The notes under the pieces were generated by a model, which searched no databases, was not told the DNA's origin, and saw only the letters and a program-made list of their open reading frames with translations. Positions 8,849-19,541 of a DNA stretch of 19,588 bases are shown here, one piece after another; position 1 is the stretch's first letter, and the number at the start of each line of letters is the position of its first letter. The stretch is taken from positions 1 through 19,588 of the forward strand of contig NXFV01000373.1 in assembly GCA_002803225.1 (NCBI GenBank), written 5' to 3'. The position numbers and the translations under genes were made by a program. Source of the DNA: Gamarada debralockiae (lineage: Eukaryota > Ascomycota > Leotiomycetes > Helotiales > Hyphodiscaceae).

Positions 8849-10320
8849 TCATATTGAATCAGAGTCAGATCCCGAATCGGAATCAGAATCTCCAGAACTG
8901 AAATCTTCATCGCTGTCCGAAGTGCCCCAATCTGGCAGGTGTTTCCATCGACCCCGTTTGTCCTGATTATCCTCAACCGTCGGCCGAGGACACAAACCAA
9001 GAACAAACATCTCCAATAGTTTGGCTTTCTTTGGCGGTCCGCTAGAGGTCGCTTCCCGATTGCCACAGGATTCAAGAGATCCATGATTTGAACTCCAGTG
9101 TCGGTCGTATATGTCGTATATTTCTTTCTCTTCGTTGTAGGTGAAGTGCATTACAGTGTATTTTCTGGAATTTTTCAGCCTTAGAGTGTCCATGATATGA
9201 GTAAGCAGTTCCCTTAAGGATCCAAGTTCCTGCCCTCTAGTCGTTTAGGGGCAGGATAACCCCAAGAACATCCTAGAATAGATATTTCCTTTAGGGTTGC
9301 CGAGTGGTTTCAGAGGAATAATAGCAACTTATCATGTTGAGCTTCCATACCGGTAATTTGCAGGCTTTTTAAATGCGGGAAGTGGATTCTAGAGAACACG
9401 CTGCTACACGTTATTGACGTCATTGCCCTCCAAAGAGCCAATAACCCATTTGCGATCCAGGTTTGTAGCTTGCGGAAGAGGCCAGCCATTCCCAAAGATT
9501 GCTAGTGGAACAACAACTCCAAAATACTCGCAATGCTCTGAGCGTATGACGACTCCGATTTAAAGATCTGTAATCCGGGAACGCAGCAGTTGATTTAGCT
9601 GTCGCAGATCTAGCTCTTTTGTTGGCTGCTACAAGACATCAAATGAGATTGGTCGAGGACTAGCTTCCGAATGGTTCGTTTGAGACTTTTGGAAGCCGCG
9701 AACAATATGTTCAGGTACAAACTCTTTGAGAGCTCGGCATCTTGAGCGGATGTCGAATCACATTCCCACCATCATAGACCATGACTCGCGCACATACGTA
9801 GGGGATGGACGAAAGAGGTATTTGGTACGTGACTTTCAGTGATTCAACGCACGGCAGACATGAGAAGGCTTGAGACAATAGCTCCACGTCGCAGTGCATC
9901 GAATTTGACAAAAATTTACCCACGAGCTCTTGAAAGTAATCTGTCCATTCTTCATTGTCCGTTACCGATAGCTCTAAGCGGTCGCAGAACTTGCGCCACG
10001 GGAAATCCCCAACATATATCTCTACATGCGTGATATGTTTTGTCATCTACGGCCGCTGGCTGATCTCTCCTATCCTCGTCGTATCATCCAGGCGTGGTCG
10101 AATCGAGAGGACCCCAGATGCGATAGACTCGACAGGCTCTCCATAATAATCTCATTCAGTAGCATTAAACAGCCTTCGCACAAATACCCCTTCCCAGTTC
10201 CTCGATGTCAGCCGCAGGTTTGCTACGTCCTTTGTTAGAAGGAAGTCAACAGTTTGGGCTTTGCATTCTTCAGGCAGCCTCGAAATGAGGCATCTGCTGT
10301 CGTGTACAGTAGCATGTTCG
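8849..10320 (-). pseudogene. Decayed F-box/LRR-type gene
   Basis: Read on the minus strand, pieces of one protein appear in order but in changing frames. About 10289-10191 gives an F-box-like segment, SRLPEECKAQTVDFLL followed by ANLRLTSRNWE. The same frame continues past TGA 10154-10152 and TAG 10049-10047 into KHITHVEIYVGDFPW and FSCLPCVESLKVTY, ending at TGA 9713. A second frame gives LNILFAASKSL and RKLVLDQSHL; then come ELDLRQLNQLL, HFPHLKSLQITGMEA (about 9390-9340), a TGA at 9312-9310 and NHSATLKEISILGC. A further frame change leads to SLRELLTHIMDTLRL, KYTVMHFTYNEEKE, RGRWKHLPDWG and a Ser/Asp-repeat acidic tail with a stop at 8851-8849. The LPxE...LxxLRLxSR pattern followed by leucine-rich strands fits fungal F-box-like proteins, which in intact form often recruit substrates to SCF ubiquitin ligases. 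At least three frame changes and three stops make it non-functional unless the assembly is faulty here. The 5' boundary is approximate. Confidence 0.7.
8852..8920 (-). repeat. Ser/Asp-repeat coding tail of the F-box-type pseudogene
   Basis: A degenerate hexanucleotide run (GAT/TCN alternation read on the minus strand) encodes an alternating Ser-Asp tail ending GSDSDSI. In an intact protein this would be a strongly acidic, casein-kinase-2-like tail. It is still in frame at the 3' end of the pseudogene. Confidence 0.7.
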
Positions 10321-10580
10321 TTGGCGGAGGCTATTATTTGCGTCTGGCTGGTTCTATATGAATTGCGTAGCTAGAGAAAGTTGAGCACTCGAGGACGACT
10401 GGACGTGAAGGGAGTGGCAACTTTGGGCGGCTAATCGTGTATGCTGTCCCTGGCTGGAGAGAGTCAATGGAAGTACCGAATGAATGGGGTAGAAGTATCG
10501 AGAAGATCATACCAGCTTGCTGCGTTTACTGGCAGCCGGTGGGCATACACTGAGGTTGGAAGTTGAAAGTCGGAGGTACC

Positions 10581-10730
10581 ATGAAGCGCGTTTACTGTAT
10601 GTCATTGACTCTCTTCTTCCTGTCTTCGTTGATGCTATTTACAAGGCCTGTACACAACCTAATAGAGAGCTCAAGCCTTAGATATTTCAAGAGAACGGGG
10701 ACTGTAACAGTTCTAGCAAATGTCACTTGA
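10581..10730 (+). CDS. Possible small secreted peptide, 49 aa
   Basis: An ATG at 10581 opens 49 codons ending in TGA 10728-10730. The product starts MKRVYCM and then has a hydrophobic core (SLTLFFLSSLMLF, residues 8-20) followed by a TRP turn, which is the shape of a secretory signal peptide. A Lys-Arg pair (37-38) could be a Kex2-like processing site. There is no homology that I recognise, no cysteine pair typical of effectors (one Cys, within the hydrophobic part) and no supporting intron. The frame is short enough to arise by chance in this gene-poor stretch, so I report it only as a candidate. Confidence 0.22.
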   Translation: MKRVYCMSLTLFFLSSLMLFTRPVHNLIESSSLRYFKRTGTVTVLANVT

Positions 10731-13700
10731 TCACGCGTACGGCAGATTCACTTGGAATGGCAGATCACAAAGCCAAAAATTCCCTTAACACCTTTATTCT
10801 TTCGGCTTTTCATCATTGCTCTCCGAGACGAGAACATATTATCGTTTGCTTTCGGACCAGATGATTTATGGATTTTCTTTCTTCCGGTTCTCTGATGGTG
10901 CGAGAAAGAAGAGAGATGGATTGACTTAGATGAGTACACGAAGAAGAGATATGTGGAATGAAAAGTCACGATCGATCATACCGAGTGTCCTGAAGATGAT
11001 TGCGTGATTATGAAATTTGGAAGAGCAACGACAGCGCAGAATGAAAAGAAATGAGAGTTTGTACACCTTCCCTGCCCCTTGGATTCGCCCAACTCCGTGG
11101 TATCATGGAGAATCACCGATTAGTGACCGCACTGCCAGAATCAATTTATCGTATTCACTGATGAAGCATCAAGAGGGACCTCCGGCCATAAACTCGTTTC
11201 CTATGCTGCATCTAATCTAATATGTTATAACAACGTACTGTATTAATCGGATTACAAGACCCCAATCGTTCAAACGCAGAGAGCGATCTGGGCTCTAGAG
11301 CAACACTGTGACTATAACGAGAGCATCCTGGTTTCTCGATCTTTCAGAGAAGTCGAATAATCCATATCTTAGAGCACTCTTTACAAGTCGTCAATCGCTC
11401 ACAGGGTATAAGCGATTAGGATCTTTGTATTCCAGTTAGTAGATATCGCATTTAGGACCTCCCAACCCTTCCCCCTCGAATCAATCGCTTCGCAACCATG
11501 CACCCGTTCGCAACGTAGTGATGCGTAGTATGCTAGCGCATCCTTTAGATATATTAGTTTGTGTACTTGTAGAACCCTTTGTTGAAGAGGTTTGGAAGCC
11601 TAGAAGCAAGTGTGGAATGAGTCATATGCACCTGGCACGTGACGAGGAATGGTATTTATATGGAGATCTGTCCATACGACTAGCAGTAGTTCAGTCAATG
11701 CATTTAGTTCTCGAACCTGTCAAGGCCCTTCTCTTCTCTCTTTAACTTATTATTTGAAGTTGAGCTGGAAAGGTCAGTTCCAAAAGCAGCAAGAGATAGG
11801 ATAAGTGAAGGGACAGGACGAGGTAGCTATACTAACGACGACGATGACTGCGTTCAAGACGGCGGTATGGAACGACACGACTCACCAGCAGCTTGACAGG
11901 GAAGCGAGCGTGGCTGTTAAGAGAGATTCAATGCATGAGAAAGCAAGAAAGTAGATTACGATATCTTTCACGGAGCTAAGGGCCGCCTAAATGGCGATAT
12001 TTGGCATCTAGACCGAGAGAAACAGGAACGCACAGGCCAGGAAGCAACACTGATGTCCTTATTGGTGGCTGTAGAGGTGATGAACATGTCGAACTTCGCA
12101 CTGATAAGTCGAAGGCGTTGAGTAATGCCAATAGGGAGCGTTGTTACATGATATGATCCAGAACAAATATAGTACATTAGGAAAGAGACGAGAGGCCGTG
12201 CAACACAGGGTAAGTTCGTATTTAAGCAAATAGCGTCTTGATGAGAGATATGCCGTCGAATTAACCTCCGCACATGTCGCATAATACAGCACTTCTTCAA
12301 AGAGTCTTCAATGCGTGAGACTTCATTTCCTCGAGCTGTTATAGGGACCCTAGTATAGGAAGAAGAAAGAGGGCTAGCACAGTGCTATTTGAATTCTAAT
12401 TAGATACCTGTTCTTCGTCACCCTCCTCAATCGCCTATCTTAATCTAATGTAGGCTCTTTGGAATACCTTGAAGATACAGGTCCATAGAAGAGTCTGGTA
12501 TACTTTGGAGGAATATAAGGAGGTAATTCTGGTGTTTTCGGCTGATTTTCGGCTGGTGAGCGAATTCTGTCACCCCTTGGTGCTTTTTCTCTAGGTGTTA
12601 CTCTAAAAATGGAGACCTGTAAAATACTTAAAGGCGTTCAACTTTTAATACACGTCATTAATGCTCAAGATAATCAAGAAATATGTAGACTAGCGCGGGT
12701 TCACAGATCTCGCTTTCTCAACGGAATAGACTTCGGCAAACTGAACTTGTTGAATTATAAACTTATATCGCCCAACAGCTACTCAGCCAAACTCCAAAAT
12801 TTTCTGGATACACCAAGCTTCAAGAGACGTTGCTCTCAGGTCTGAGGTCTCACGAATATCCTATGACCGAGCAGTTCCCTCATTATAGGCCACCACATAA
12901 CCTCCACATGCGTCCTTGTCTGCACGATCCTCCGCTTCCACATCGTCGCCTGTCTGCCGTCCCTAACGATGCCAAGGGCCACTGTTCCTTTGTACAGGTC
13001 ATCCCAAGGCTCCGCTCTGTGAAATTCACCGCCCGTAATCGGTTAGAAGTCAGCAAAAGCGGCCATCTCCCGACAACTTCGAATTGGATAGTATTCTTAC
13101 AAGGGTCTGATGGCTGTGGAGCTGGTGGCTGTTCAGGTTGAGGATCATTTCTTGGCATATTGATGCTTTGGCGATGCGGAGAACTGGTTGATATCGAGGA
13201 CTATGTAGATGTTGGTTGTGATTCGGTGAAGTCACTGGACTCAGATTGACGGATGAATGAAGGTTGACGAGAGTGAGTTGACTGGATTATGTTTTAGCAG
13301 ATGCTATCACTTCTGTAAGAGAAATGGGGATATGAAATGAATATTAAGGGGCACTTCTTCAGGTATTCATAGCGTAGAGAGAAGGTGGCCCTACAGAACA
13401 CAATGAGGACAGGGGGTTGGGCTTGAATGAGGTATGGAGAGTCAGAACTTACGCAACTCGGAGGCTTTGGCGGTTGTTAGGATGAAAATTAATACACAGG
13501 TGAGAAGAAATCAAATAGAAAGGATGAGAGACTTCTCCTTATATATTGGGATCTGGTTTCTTGCGCGCATGCCAAACACACGGACATTCGACCCGCGCAT
13601 CACCTCCACCGTGGTGTTTGATTCTTGTCATTCTCATAATGAGCAAGGATTCTCAGCTTGAGGATAGTCAGATTCAAAAGCAATTAACCTTTCAATTGTA

Positions 13701-14322
13701 TCAATACGCGTAATCTATCATCGCATCACAGACCTCGGTTTGGAGAACCAAGGTTTACTGGGCACGTCAAGACCAACTCTGACTTGGCTCGGTTACTTCA
13801 ACCTTATTCGTTGCCTCAGGAGCTTCAACAAAAGGGGTTGCCGAAGTTCCAAATAACTTTAATTTTTAGTTTCAGAATGAGATTCCCGCGTGGTACTTGG
13901 TGATGGCGGGAGCCAATGAGGGTACGGAGAACTGCTCCAAAATTCATGAGCCTACAGGGGGCGTGACTCGCTTGGTTTCTCGCTGGACAACAATTCCTCT
14001 AATCGCCAATCCAAAGGATATTAATAATAAGGTAGGCAGACGTCGGAAATATGGTTGCCCCGCCGCTGCACCCTTGCAGCTATTGATAATAGGCGTGGCA
14101 TGCAGGGAGCGGACGCTGATTGGAGGTCTTGTGTAACTTTTTTGAGCAGCAGCTCTTCGCGGTCTGAAATATTTTCAGCGTCTATACGGTAGGGGCAAGG
14201 GTTCCCTGTAGCTCCACTATTCATTACATCATATGCTCCCTAGCCCCAGGCAAGTGCTCAATTTCGCACATTTTCAGGGCGAGTAGTGAGAAAAAGGGAG
14301 ATATCTAGTGGACTCTGTGCCT
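10731..14322. other. Long gene-poor stretch
   Basis: About 3.6 kb with no supported gene, RNA gene or complete mobile element. Open frames are short (at most about 110 codons), overlap one another on both strands and show no motifs I recognise; examples are 11518-11745 (+), 12300-11968 (-), 12609-12845 (+) and 13158-12883 (-). The mixture of AT-rich patches and scattered stops suggests eroded transposon or gene remnants, but I could not assign any piece to a family. Confidence 0.4.
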
Positions 14323-14553
14323 TCAACCTTCCTTATACTCGCTCCCCCTCTCTAATCGATACACCTCCTGCACGTATCTCATAATCCTCTCAATCCAGCC
14401 TGAATCTTCTCCTGGGACAAGCCTTTCCATCACTAAACCAAGCCCCTTTTCAGCTGAGCAGCTGACTTCAAGGTTTTCGGAGCTGCCTGTTTGGTCGGCC
14501 TCCTGTCTCTCCATGCGAGGCCGGAAGATCTGCCATGCCGCTTTCTCAACTCT
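14323..14553 (-). other. Unassigned 76-codon reading frame with protein-like composition
   Basis: On the minus strand the frame is open from 14553 to the stop at 14323 and reads AAWQIFRPRME, ADQTGSSENLEVSC, GLGLVMERLVPGEDSGWIE and RIMRYVQEVYRLERGSEYKEG. The balanced composition and the amphipathic helix at the end look more like coding sequence than its neighbours. It may be the last exon or a surviving piece of a gene whose upstream part I cannot follow. I do not recognise a family. Confidence 0.25.
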
Positions 14554-14905
14554 TTATTGGAATTACACAACCGACTCCGGGCTCCAACATCCTACATAAG
14601 CTCGCACGCCCTCTCACAACAAATTTCCACTATGGCAAGGCAAATTACACGGGCCAAGCTCCTTTTCGGAAAGATCTAGGGCTCCCGCGAGCCTGCCAAT
14701 ACTACTAATCTCATATCGAGATTGCTACTGTATTATCATTCTCGTGCGCACGCGTCACTAGTTGAGCCTCATCCGAGCTCATGCGCGCATCATGACAGAA
14801 CTGTTTGGGGTCCAGCGATGAAGGTGCCGAAGACTCGGAAGACCAAGACCCTTCTCTTTCCTTCAATTATCCAAGTCCATTCATTCGGTGACTACTTCAC
14901 TCACT

Positions 14906-15304
14906 TCATTGCATAATAGAAACATTCTGTACTGGAATCATCGTTACTGGCGGCGGCTTGTTTATTCTGTGCCCCTTCTGCCTGCATACATGTAACTTCT
15001 GCTTACCCATAGAAACTGGTCTGTATCCGAGGTCAAGCTCATTATTCCCTCTACTTTGAGTACGAGCAAAATCAACTGACCACTTTGCGTGTTCTTCCAG
15101 ATGTTGAAACTCCACATGATTGACAAAGGTCGACGCATACATATTACCCACTCTCTACTTGCATCGAATGAACGCTTGCCGAGCCTTTGACTCTTCAAGC
15201 CAATCCACGAATACTCGGCCTTGGGCGTTATATCCATCATAGTCGAGACCAGATTTCCTCTCCCACACACATCCTTGGTTCCATCCGCCAAGGCGAAGGC
15301 GCTG
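14906..15304 (-). pseudogene. Possible decayed exon (one internal stop)
   Basis: The minus-strand frame from 15304 to 14906 contains a single stop (TAG 15157-15155). Before it the frame reads GGWNQGCVWERKSGLDYDGY and FVDWLEESKARQAFIRCK; after it come ASTFVNHVEFQHLEEHAKW and RGNNELDLGYRPVSM. The composition is protein-like, but a second frame (15291-14962) is also open over the same bases, so the choice is not firm. It may be a degraded exon or a gene fragment lying head-to-head with the 776-aa gene, whose ATG is only 33 bp away. No family recognised. Confidence 0.22.
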
Positions 15305-15336
15305 CTACAAGACCCTAAGAAACTGTTGTCTTAGCC

Positions 15337-17848
15337 ATGTCAAGCAGGCCACCCACACCACATGCCTTAAAACAACTATGCAAGACGGATGCTTCTACCA
15401 TGGACGAAGCCATTTATGCTATTCTTGGTATAGGATTGCCATATAAGGCGTGGCGCTCGGCACTTGAGAAGCAAGGTCAGGTGTGGCATCCAGGGCTGTC
15501 GAACATCATCAAGAAGAAGGAATATGAGTTATTCAGACCGGAAATTATGCGTTTAAGACAGGAGGAAAAAATTGCCCACCCATCGAGGGTTAAATCCAAT
15601 TCTCTCAATAGTATCCTTAAGCGACTCAAGGGTAAGCCGTGGGTGGACGGATCGCCGGGTGAAAGGGAGAAACGGCTACGAGACCGCACGCTGATATCCC
15701 CAGACGCGAAGTGAGTCCTGCATGAAAACATCCTTCTATCGATCATAGTAGGCTCATATGCTAACGATGAAATGTTAGGGAGCGCTGCCTCGCCTACTAC
15801 GTCAAAAGATGGGATCTTGAAGCCGCTTCGACGTCTCAAGCCCCGGCTCTAGGTCGTGTTAGCAGCCCTACCGCGGAAATCAATGAAGACCAATCAACAA
15901 TACCAACTATCTCTGCGTCTGAAATTGAAAATCGAAATCACGATCCACCTGCAGCGGAAGACTCCCAATATCCTGATACTGTTGACCCCCGACCTGAACT
16001 AATTCCCCATCTGTCCCACGATACTCGCATGCTCATCGGGACCTACCATTCACTTTACTACAACTCTTTACTACATCCGAGCTCCAGTACAACTACACAT
16101 TCTTACTCCGGTCAATGCAGGCCGCTATCCGACAATATCGATCCGTGGCTACTATCTCTTCGAGAGTCTGCGGATATGGAGACTTCTGGGCGCTTGCTAG
16201 CAAATTCCACTAGTGCCAGACAACCGACCCCCACCTTCACTTACGATGAGGCTACGACCTCGCTCGACCGGCCTCGGATTGGCGACGATGGCGTTTTCTC
16301 TCCTTCCGCCGTCTACAGCCAGGGGATTGAATTACCTGATGGAGACCTTCATAGTTTTCAAGGGCTGGACATGATCCGACGTATGTGATTCTACCTTGAC
16401 CGCGAGTCCTGTGCCTACCACTAACATGCTGATGTTACTAGTAGTACCGGAAAAGGATTCAGGATCACCAAAGACTGACACATTACACGGTGACCCAGTC
16501 TTTAACGGAACTTTCTATGACCACCGCGATAGCACTGTCATGAGTGACTTTCTGCCCACCGAAAACACGTGTGCATTCGGAGATACTTCTTGCACAGAAA
16601 CGGCCCCTGTGGCTCCTATTGAGCAGCAAAGGTCATCCCCAGGTTCGTCGATTCATGTTTTGTAGCCATTGATCATTTCTAATCCAACTCCCAGAGTTCC
16701 GCCAAGCTTCATCTAAATTTGCCTCTTTGACGCCACCTCGTCCTAATCATCGTAAACGTCGACGACGATATAGGCATGGGATGTCCTCCGACTTATCTGA
16801 GTATAGCTTTGTTGCCACCGAGCCTCCGGCCAGCAATACTACACTCGACGATGATTGCATGATCGTGGATTCAGCTCCACGACCCTCAACGATATCCTTT
16901 TCGTCGGTGACGAGACCAATGACTGCCCAAACAAAAAGCGATAACGGGCATTTTAATAATAACCTCAAGATCAGACTCGAGAAGGAGTTGCAGAAGGAAA
17001 AAGCAGACCACCAGAAGACAAAAGACGCGCTGGAGTCATTGCACAAGAGATATCAAGCCGCAGAGGCTGAAATTCTCCACCTTCAGGAGGAAGTGCAGAA
17101 GTTGCGCATTTCGAACAAACGAACAAGTCTGCAATATGATGGATTAACCCACGACCTGATCAGCGACAAGATCATTCAAGAGGCCAACTTAAAGGCCCAA
17201 AGGTCATTGCCTCAGAGAACTGGTTCCAACCTTTTCTGCAATAGCGCCGAGGATGAGAAAGCACACCACACAAAACCACTACGTTCTTTCTCTTCATCCA
17301 AGACCACACGCCCTCTCAGCCTCGTGCAGGTCACCGCAAGCAACGAGACTGCCACAGCTCAAAGCAAAAGCCTAATTTCTTCGCAGAAGGCTACCGTTCC
17401 ACGCATCCCCATCCCCATTGCTATTGCTACAGGCCGGATCGTTAGACGTGGATCGGCCGCTCAAAGTAGCAGGACTTCTATAGTTCCAAGCGGCAGCCCG
17501 GTTTCTTCTGGAAGCCATGATGCTACTACTTTCACTCCAGCCCCCAGTGACCGAATCGACACACCTGGAGCTACAGATACTCTCCCTACTTCCAATGTCA
17601 ACACTGTTGTTGGGAGGCACCTTTACCAACAATTGAAGCACAAGTTCAGCAATGGATTCATGAACAAACGCCCCCGTGAGGATAAGGCGGATACTGTCCA
17701 ACCTATTCCCACGTTACCAGCTTTGACCGTTTCTGTACCTCTGCATAGACAGATGTCGGCCGTTCTCATAGATGCGGACAAGCGGCGTACAGATCATACA
17801 GATGATTCGGGTTATGCTTCTCTAGAGCTTGTGAGGTGGGCATGCTGA
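15337..17848 (+). CDS. Orphan basic/coiled-coil protein, 776 aa, four exons
   Basis: Exons are 15337-15710, 15779-16380, 16442-16642 and 16695-17848. The introns are 15711-15778 (GTGAGT...GCTAACG...TTAG), 16381-16441 (GTATGT...CACTAAC...CTAG) and 16643-16694 (GTTCGT...TCTAATC...CCAG). All three join reading frames in phase and total 2331 nt, giving 776 residues. I recognise no family. Residues 1-145 form a compact, charged, globular-looking region (MDEAIYAILGIGLPYKAW, RCLAYYVKRWDLEA) that could be a small fungal domain. About 146-400 is Ser/Thr/Pro-rich and probably disordered. A basic cluster, HRKRRRRYRH (about 411-420), resembles a nuclear localisation signal. A heptad-rich stretch from about 481 to 538 (KIRLEKELQKEKADHQ..., then EAEILHLQEEVQKLR) predicts a coiled coil. 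The C-terminus ends DDSGYASLELVRWAC, with a DSGxxS motif. A nuclear, oligomeric, regulatory or scaffolding protein is a reasonable guess, not a conclusion. A GTGAGG after the last Leu codon could be another donor, so the final five residues are less certain. Confidence 0.8.
16434..16447 (+). promoter_or_regulatory. Tandem splice acceptor TAGTAG of intron 2
   Basis: The end of intron 2 of the 776-aa gene reads TTACTAGTAGTACC. Splicing after the first TAG (exon from 16442) or the second (exon from 16445) keeps the frame and differs by one Val codon. Tandem NAG acceptors 3 nt apart are often used alternatively, so two isoforms are possible. Confidence 0.55.
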
Positions 17849-19539
17849 TAGAGCGGATACACTTGCTCTTCCTGTCCATTCGCTTCTCTGTTGATTTCAT
17901 GCTCGACGATAGCTTCCTTTCTCTGGGTTTTCATTTTGTTCCCGTCTTCTTTTCCAGTACTGATTCCTCGCTCATTTTATCCACGCATCTTTTTTATCCA
18001 TGTATTCATTTTTGTTAAATTGTTTCTAAGATTTCACGGATGGGAGTTTGAAGGAGCGTTGTAATATACCATTTGTTCTCGCATTCTTGTTTGTATTACA
18101 CGGCGTATGTACTTATCGGCCAAAGAGGACATGTTGGCGTATCCAGAAAGTTTGGCTTTGGTTATATATTAAATTGTGTTTGATGGCGAGTCTTGCAGCG
18201 AAATAAATTTTGGGGCACAATATTCGGGAATGAGCTCACGAAAGATCTGGGGCTACGGTTGGGGTTTATGGACATGAACAGGATGGATCTTGTGAGGAAT
18301 GCTTTCTTCATTTTCGACACTTCGACTTCACAACTTGGGATTGATGTGACATTGAACAACTTTTTCAGACACTTCTTTTCGATTTAGAGCAATATTTCCA
18401 GTTCGGCGTAGAAAGCATCTTTGTATTTTCAGCGACATTTTGGGGGCATTGCGGAGCGTCTTAGATTTGATACGCATCAGAGGCGAGTCATTGAAAGGTC
18501 CGCTGGGGAGCTTTTGGAGTTTTAAGACTTATTTTTATTTTAATTTTTTTATTTTTTAAATGAAAACACACATGTACTTCTCAACTCCTTCGTTCCAATC
18601 AGTTACACTTCCTTTTGCCGTGAGCTGGGCAGCCCATGAATAGATCGATGCATCACGTGGTCGACATCCTGCTCTCAGACCTACATAGGTCGACGAGTAA
18701 CTTACTCTCTAAACTTACACAATTAGTCACTTGTACAACAAAAATATTCTCTCTGATGGCAGTAGAGGCTCTAACCAAGGTTCTCTCGAATCACGGGAAC
18801 TTTACTATGCCCCTGAAATCATACCTCACTTTCCCGAACCTATCAATATCTCTTTACTATCTCTGCTTGCCTTCTTTCCACCACAAATAGTCTTATTAAC
18901 CTCAAATTAACTAAACAGCCAAACTAGTACCTCAAGAGCCCAAACCCACAGCTTCACAACAACTCAACAAAGCCCAAAAATGCACACCCAAACAACCCAC
19001 CACCCCAAGACTTCTTAATCAAACACTCCTATTCTGGCTACTAGGTACATCGCCCCTTATTCCCAACGCATGTAAAGTGATTGACTGCTAATATGGCGAT
19101 ACTGATAGTGCGGCAACCACAACGAGGTTGGATACCCATGCCGAGAATGCGGGCGCCCTTGTAGTATATGGAGAAGGGCGCTTCCTTATTAAGATAGAGA
19201 GGATGTCAAGGACCTGACAAAGGAAAGATGTTGGGAAGTTTAAGATACGTTGGAGAATGCGAGACTTTGTATAACACAGATTGAAACTCCACGTTGAGGT
19301 ATTGAGGTCCAAGATACCCTGCCCGCGGAGTGTAAACTCTGCGCAAGGCCGAAGTCCTGAAACTAGTCCGGGTATCTGTTTACAGGATTTCAAAAGTGAG
19401 ATGTGACTCCGCGGAATCCTTTAGCTGATATCCCAAGATGTCCGAATCACTAGCTCGCGTGATTCTCCTGTGACTTCGTCGTAGCTTTGGAAAGGTTGTG
19501 AGAATCATGTGCGAGATTCATGACAAGGAAACATGATTC

Positions 19540-19541
<2 letters not shown>
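17849..19541. other. 3' flank and gene-poor right end
   Basis: The first part (17849 to about 18200) is T-rich and should contain the 3' UTR of the 776-aa gene, with several TATA/TTAA words where cleavage could occur. Around 18525-18560 there is a low-complexity T/A stretch. A 101-codon minus-strand frame at 19393-19088 is hydrophobic and shows no clear motif; a plus-strand frame is open over part of the same bases. No gene is supported here. Confidence 0.4.

Noticed and set aside
9293..9311. tRNA A-box-like sequence (TTGCCGAGTGG)
   Set aside because: No matching B box (GTTCGANTC), acceptor stem or anticodon arm follows within 100 bp, and the same bases belong to the F-box-type pseudogene on the other strand.
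12609..12845. 78-codon plus-strand frame, considered as retrotransposon debris
   Set aside because: No reverse transcriptase, integrase or RNase H motif in any frame; no long terminal repeats found by eye.
19088..19393. 101-codon hydrophobic minus-strand frame, possibly Kelch-like (LDLNTSTW)
   Set aside because: Only one short word resembles a Kelch strand; the rest does not, and a plus-strand frame is open over part of the same bases.
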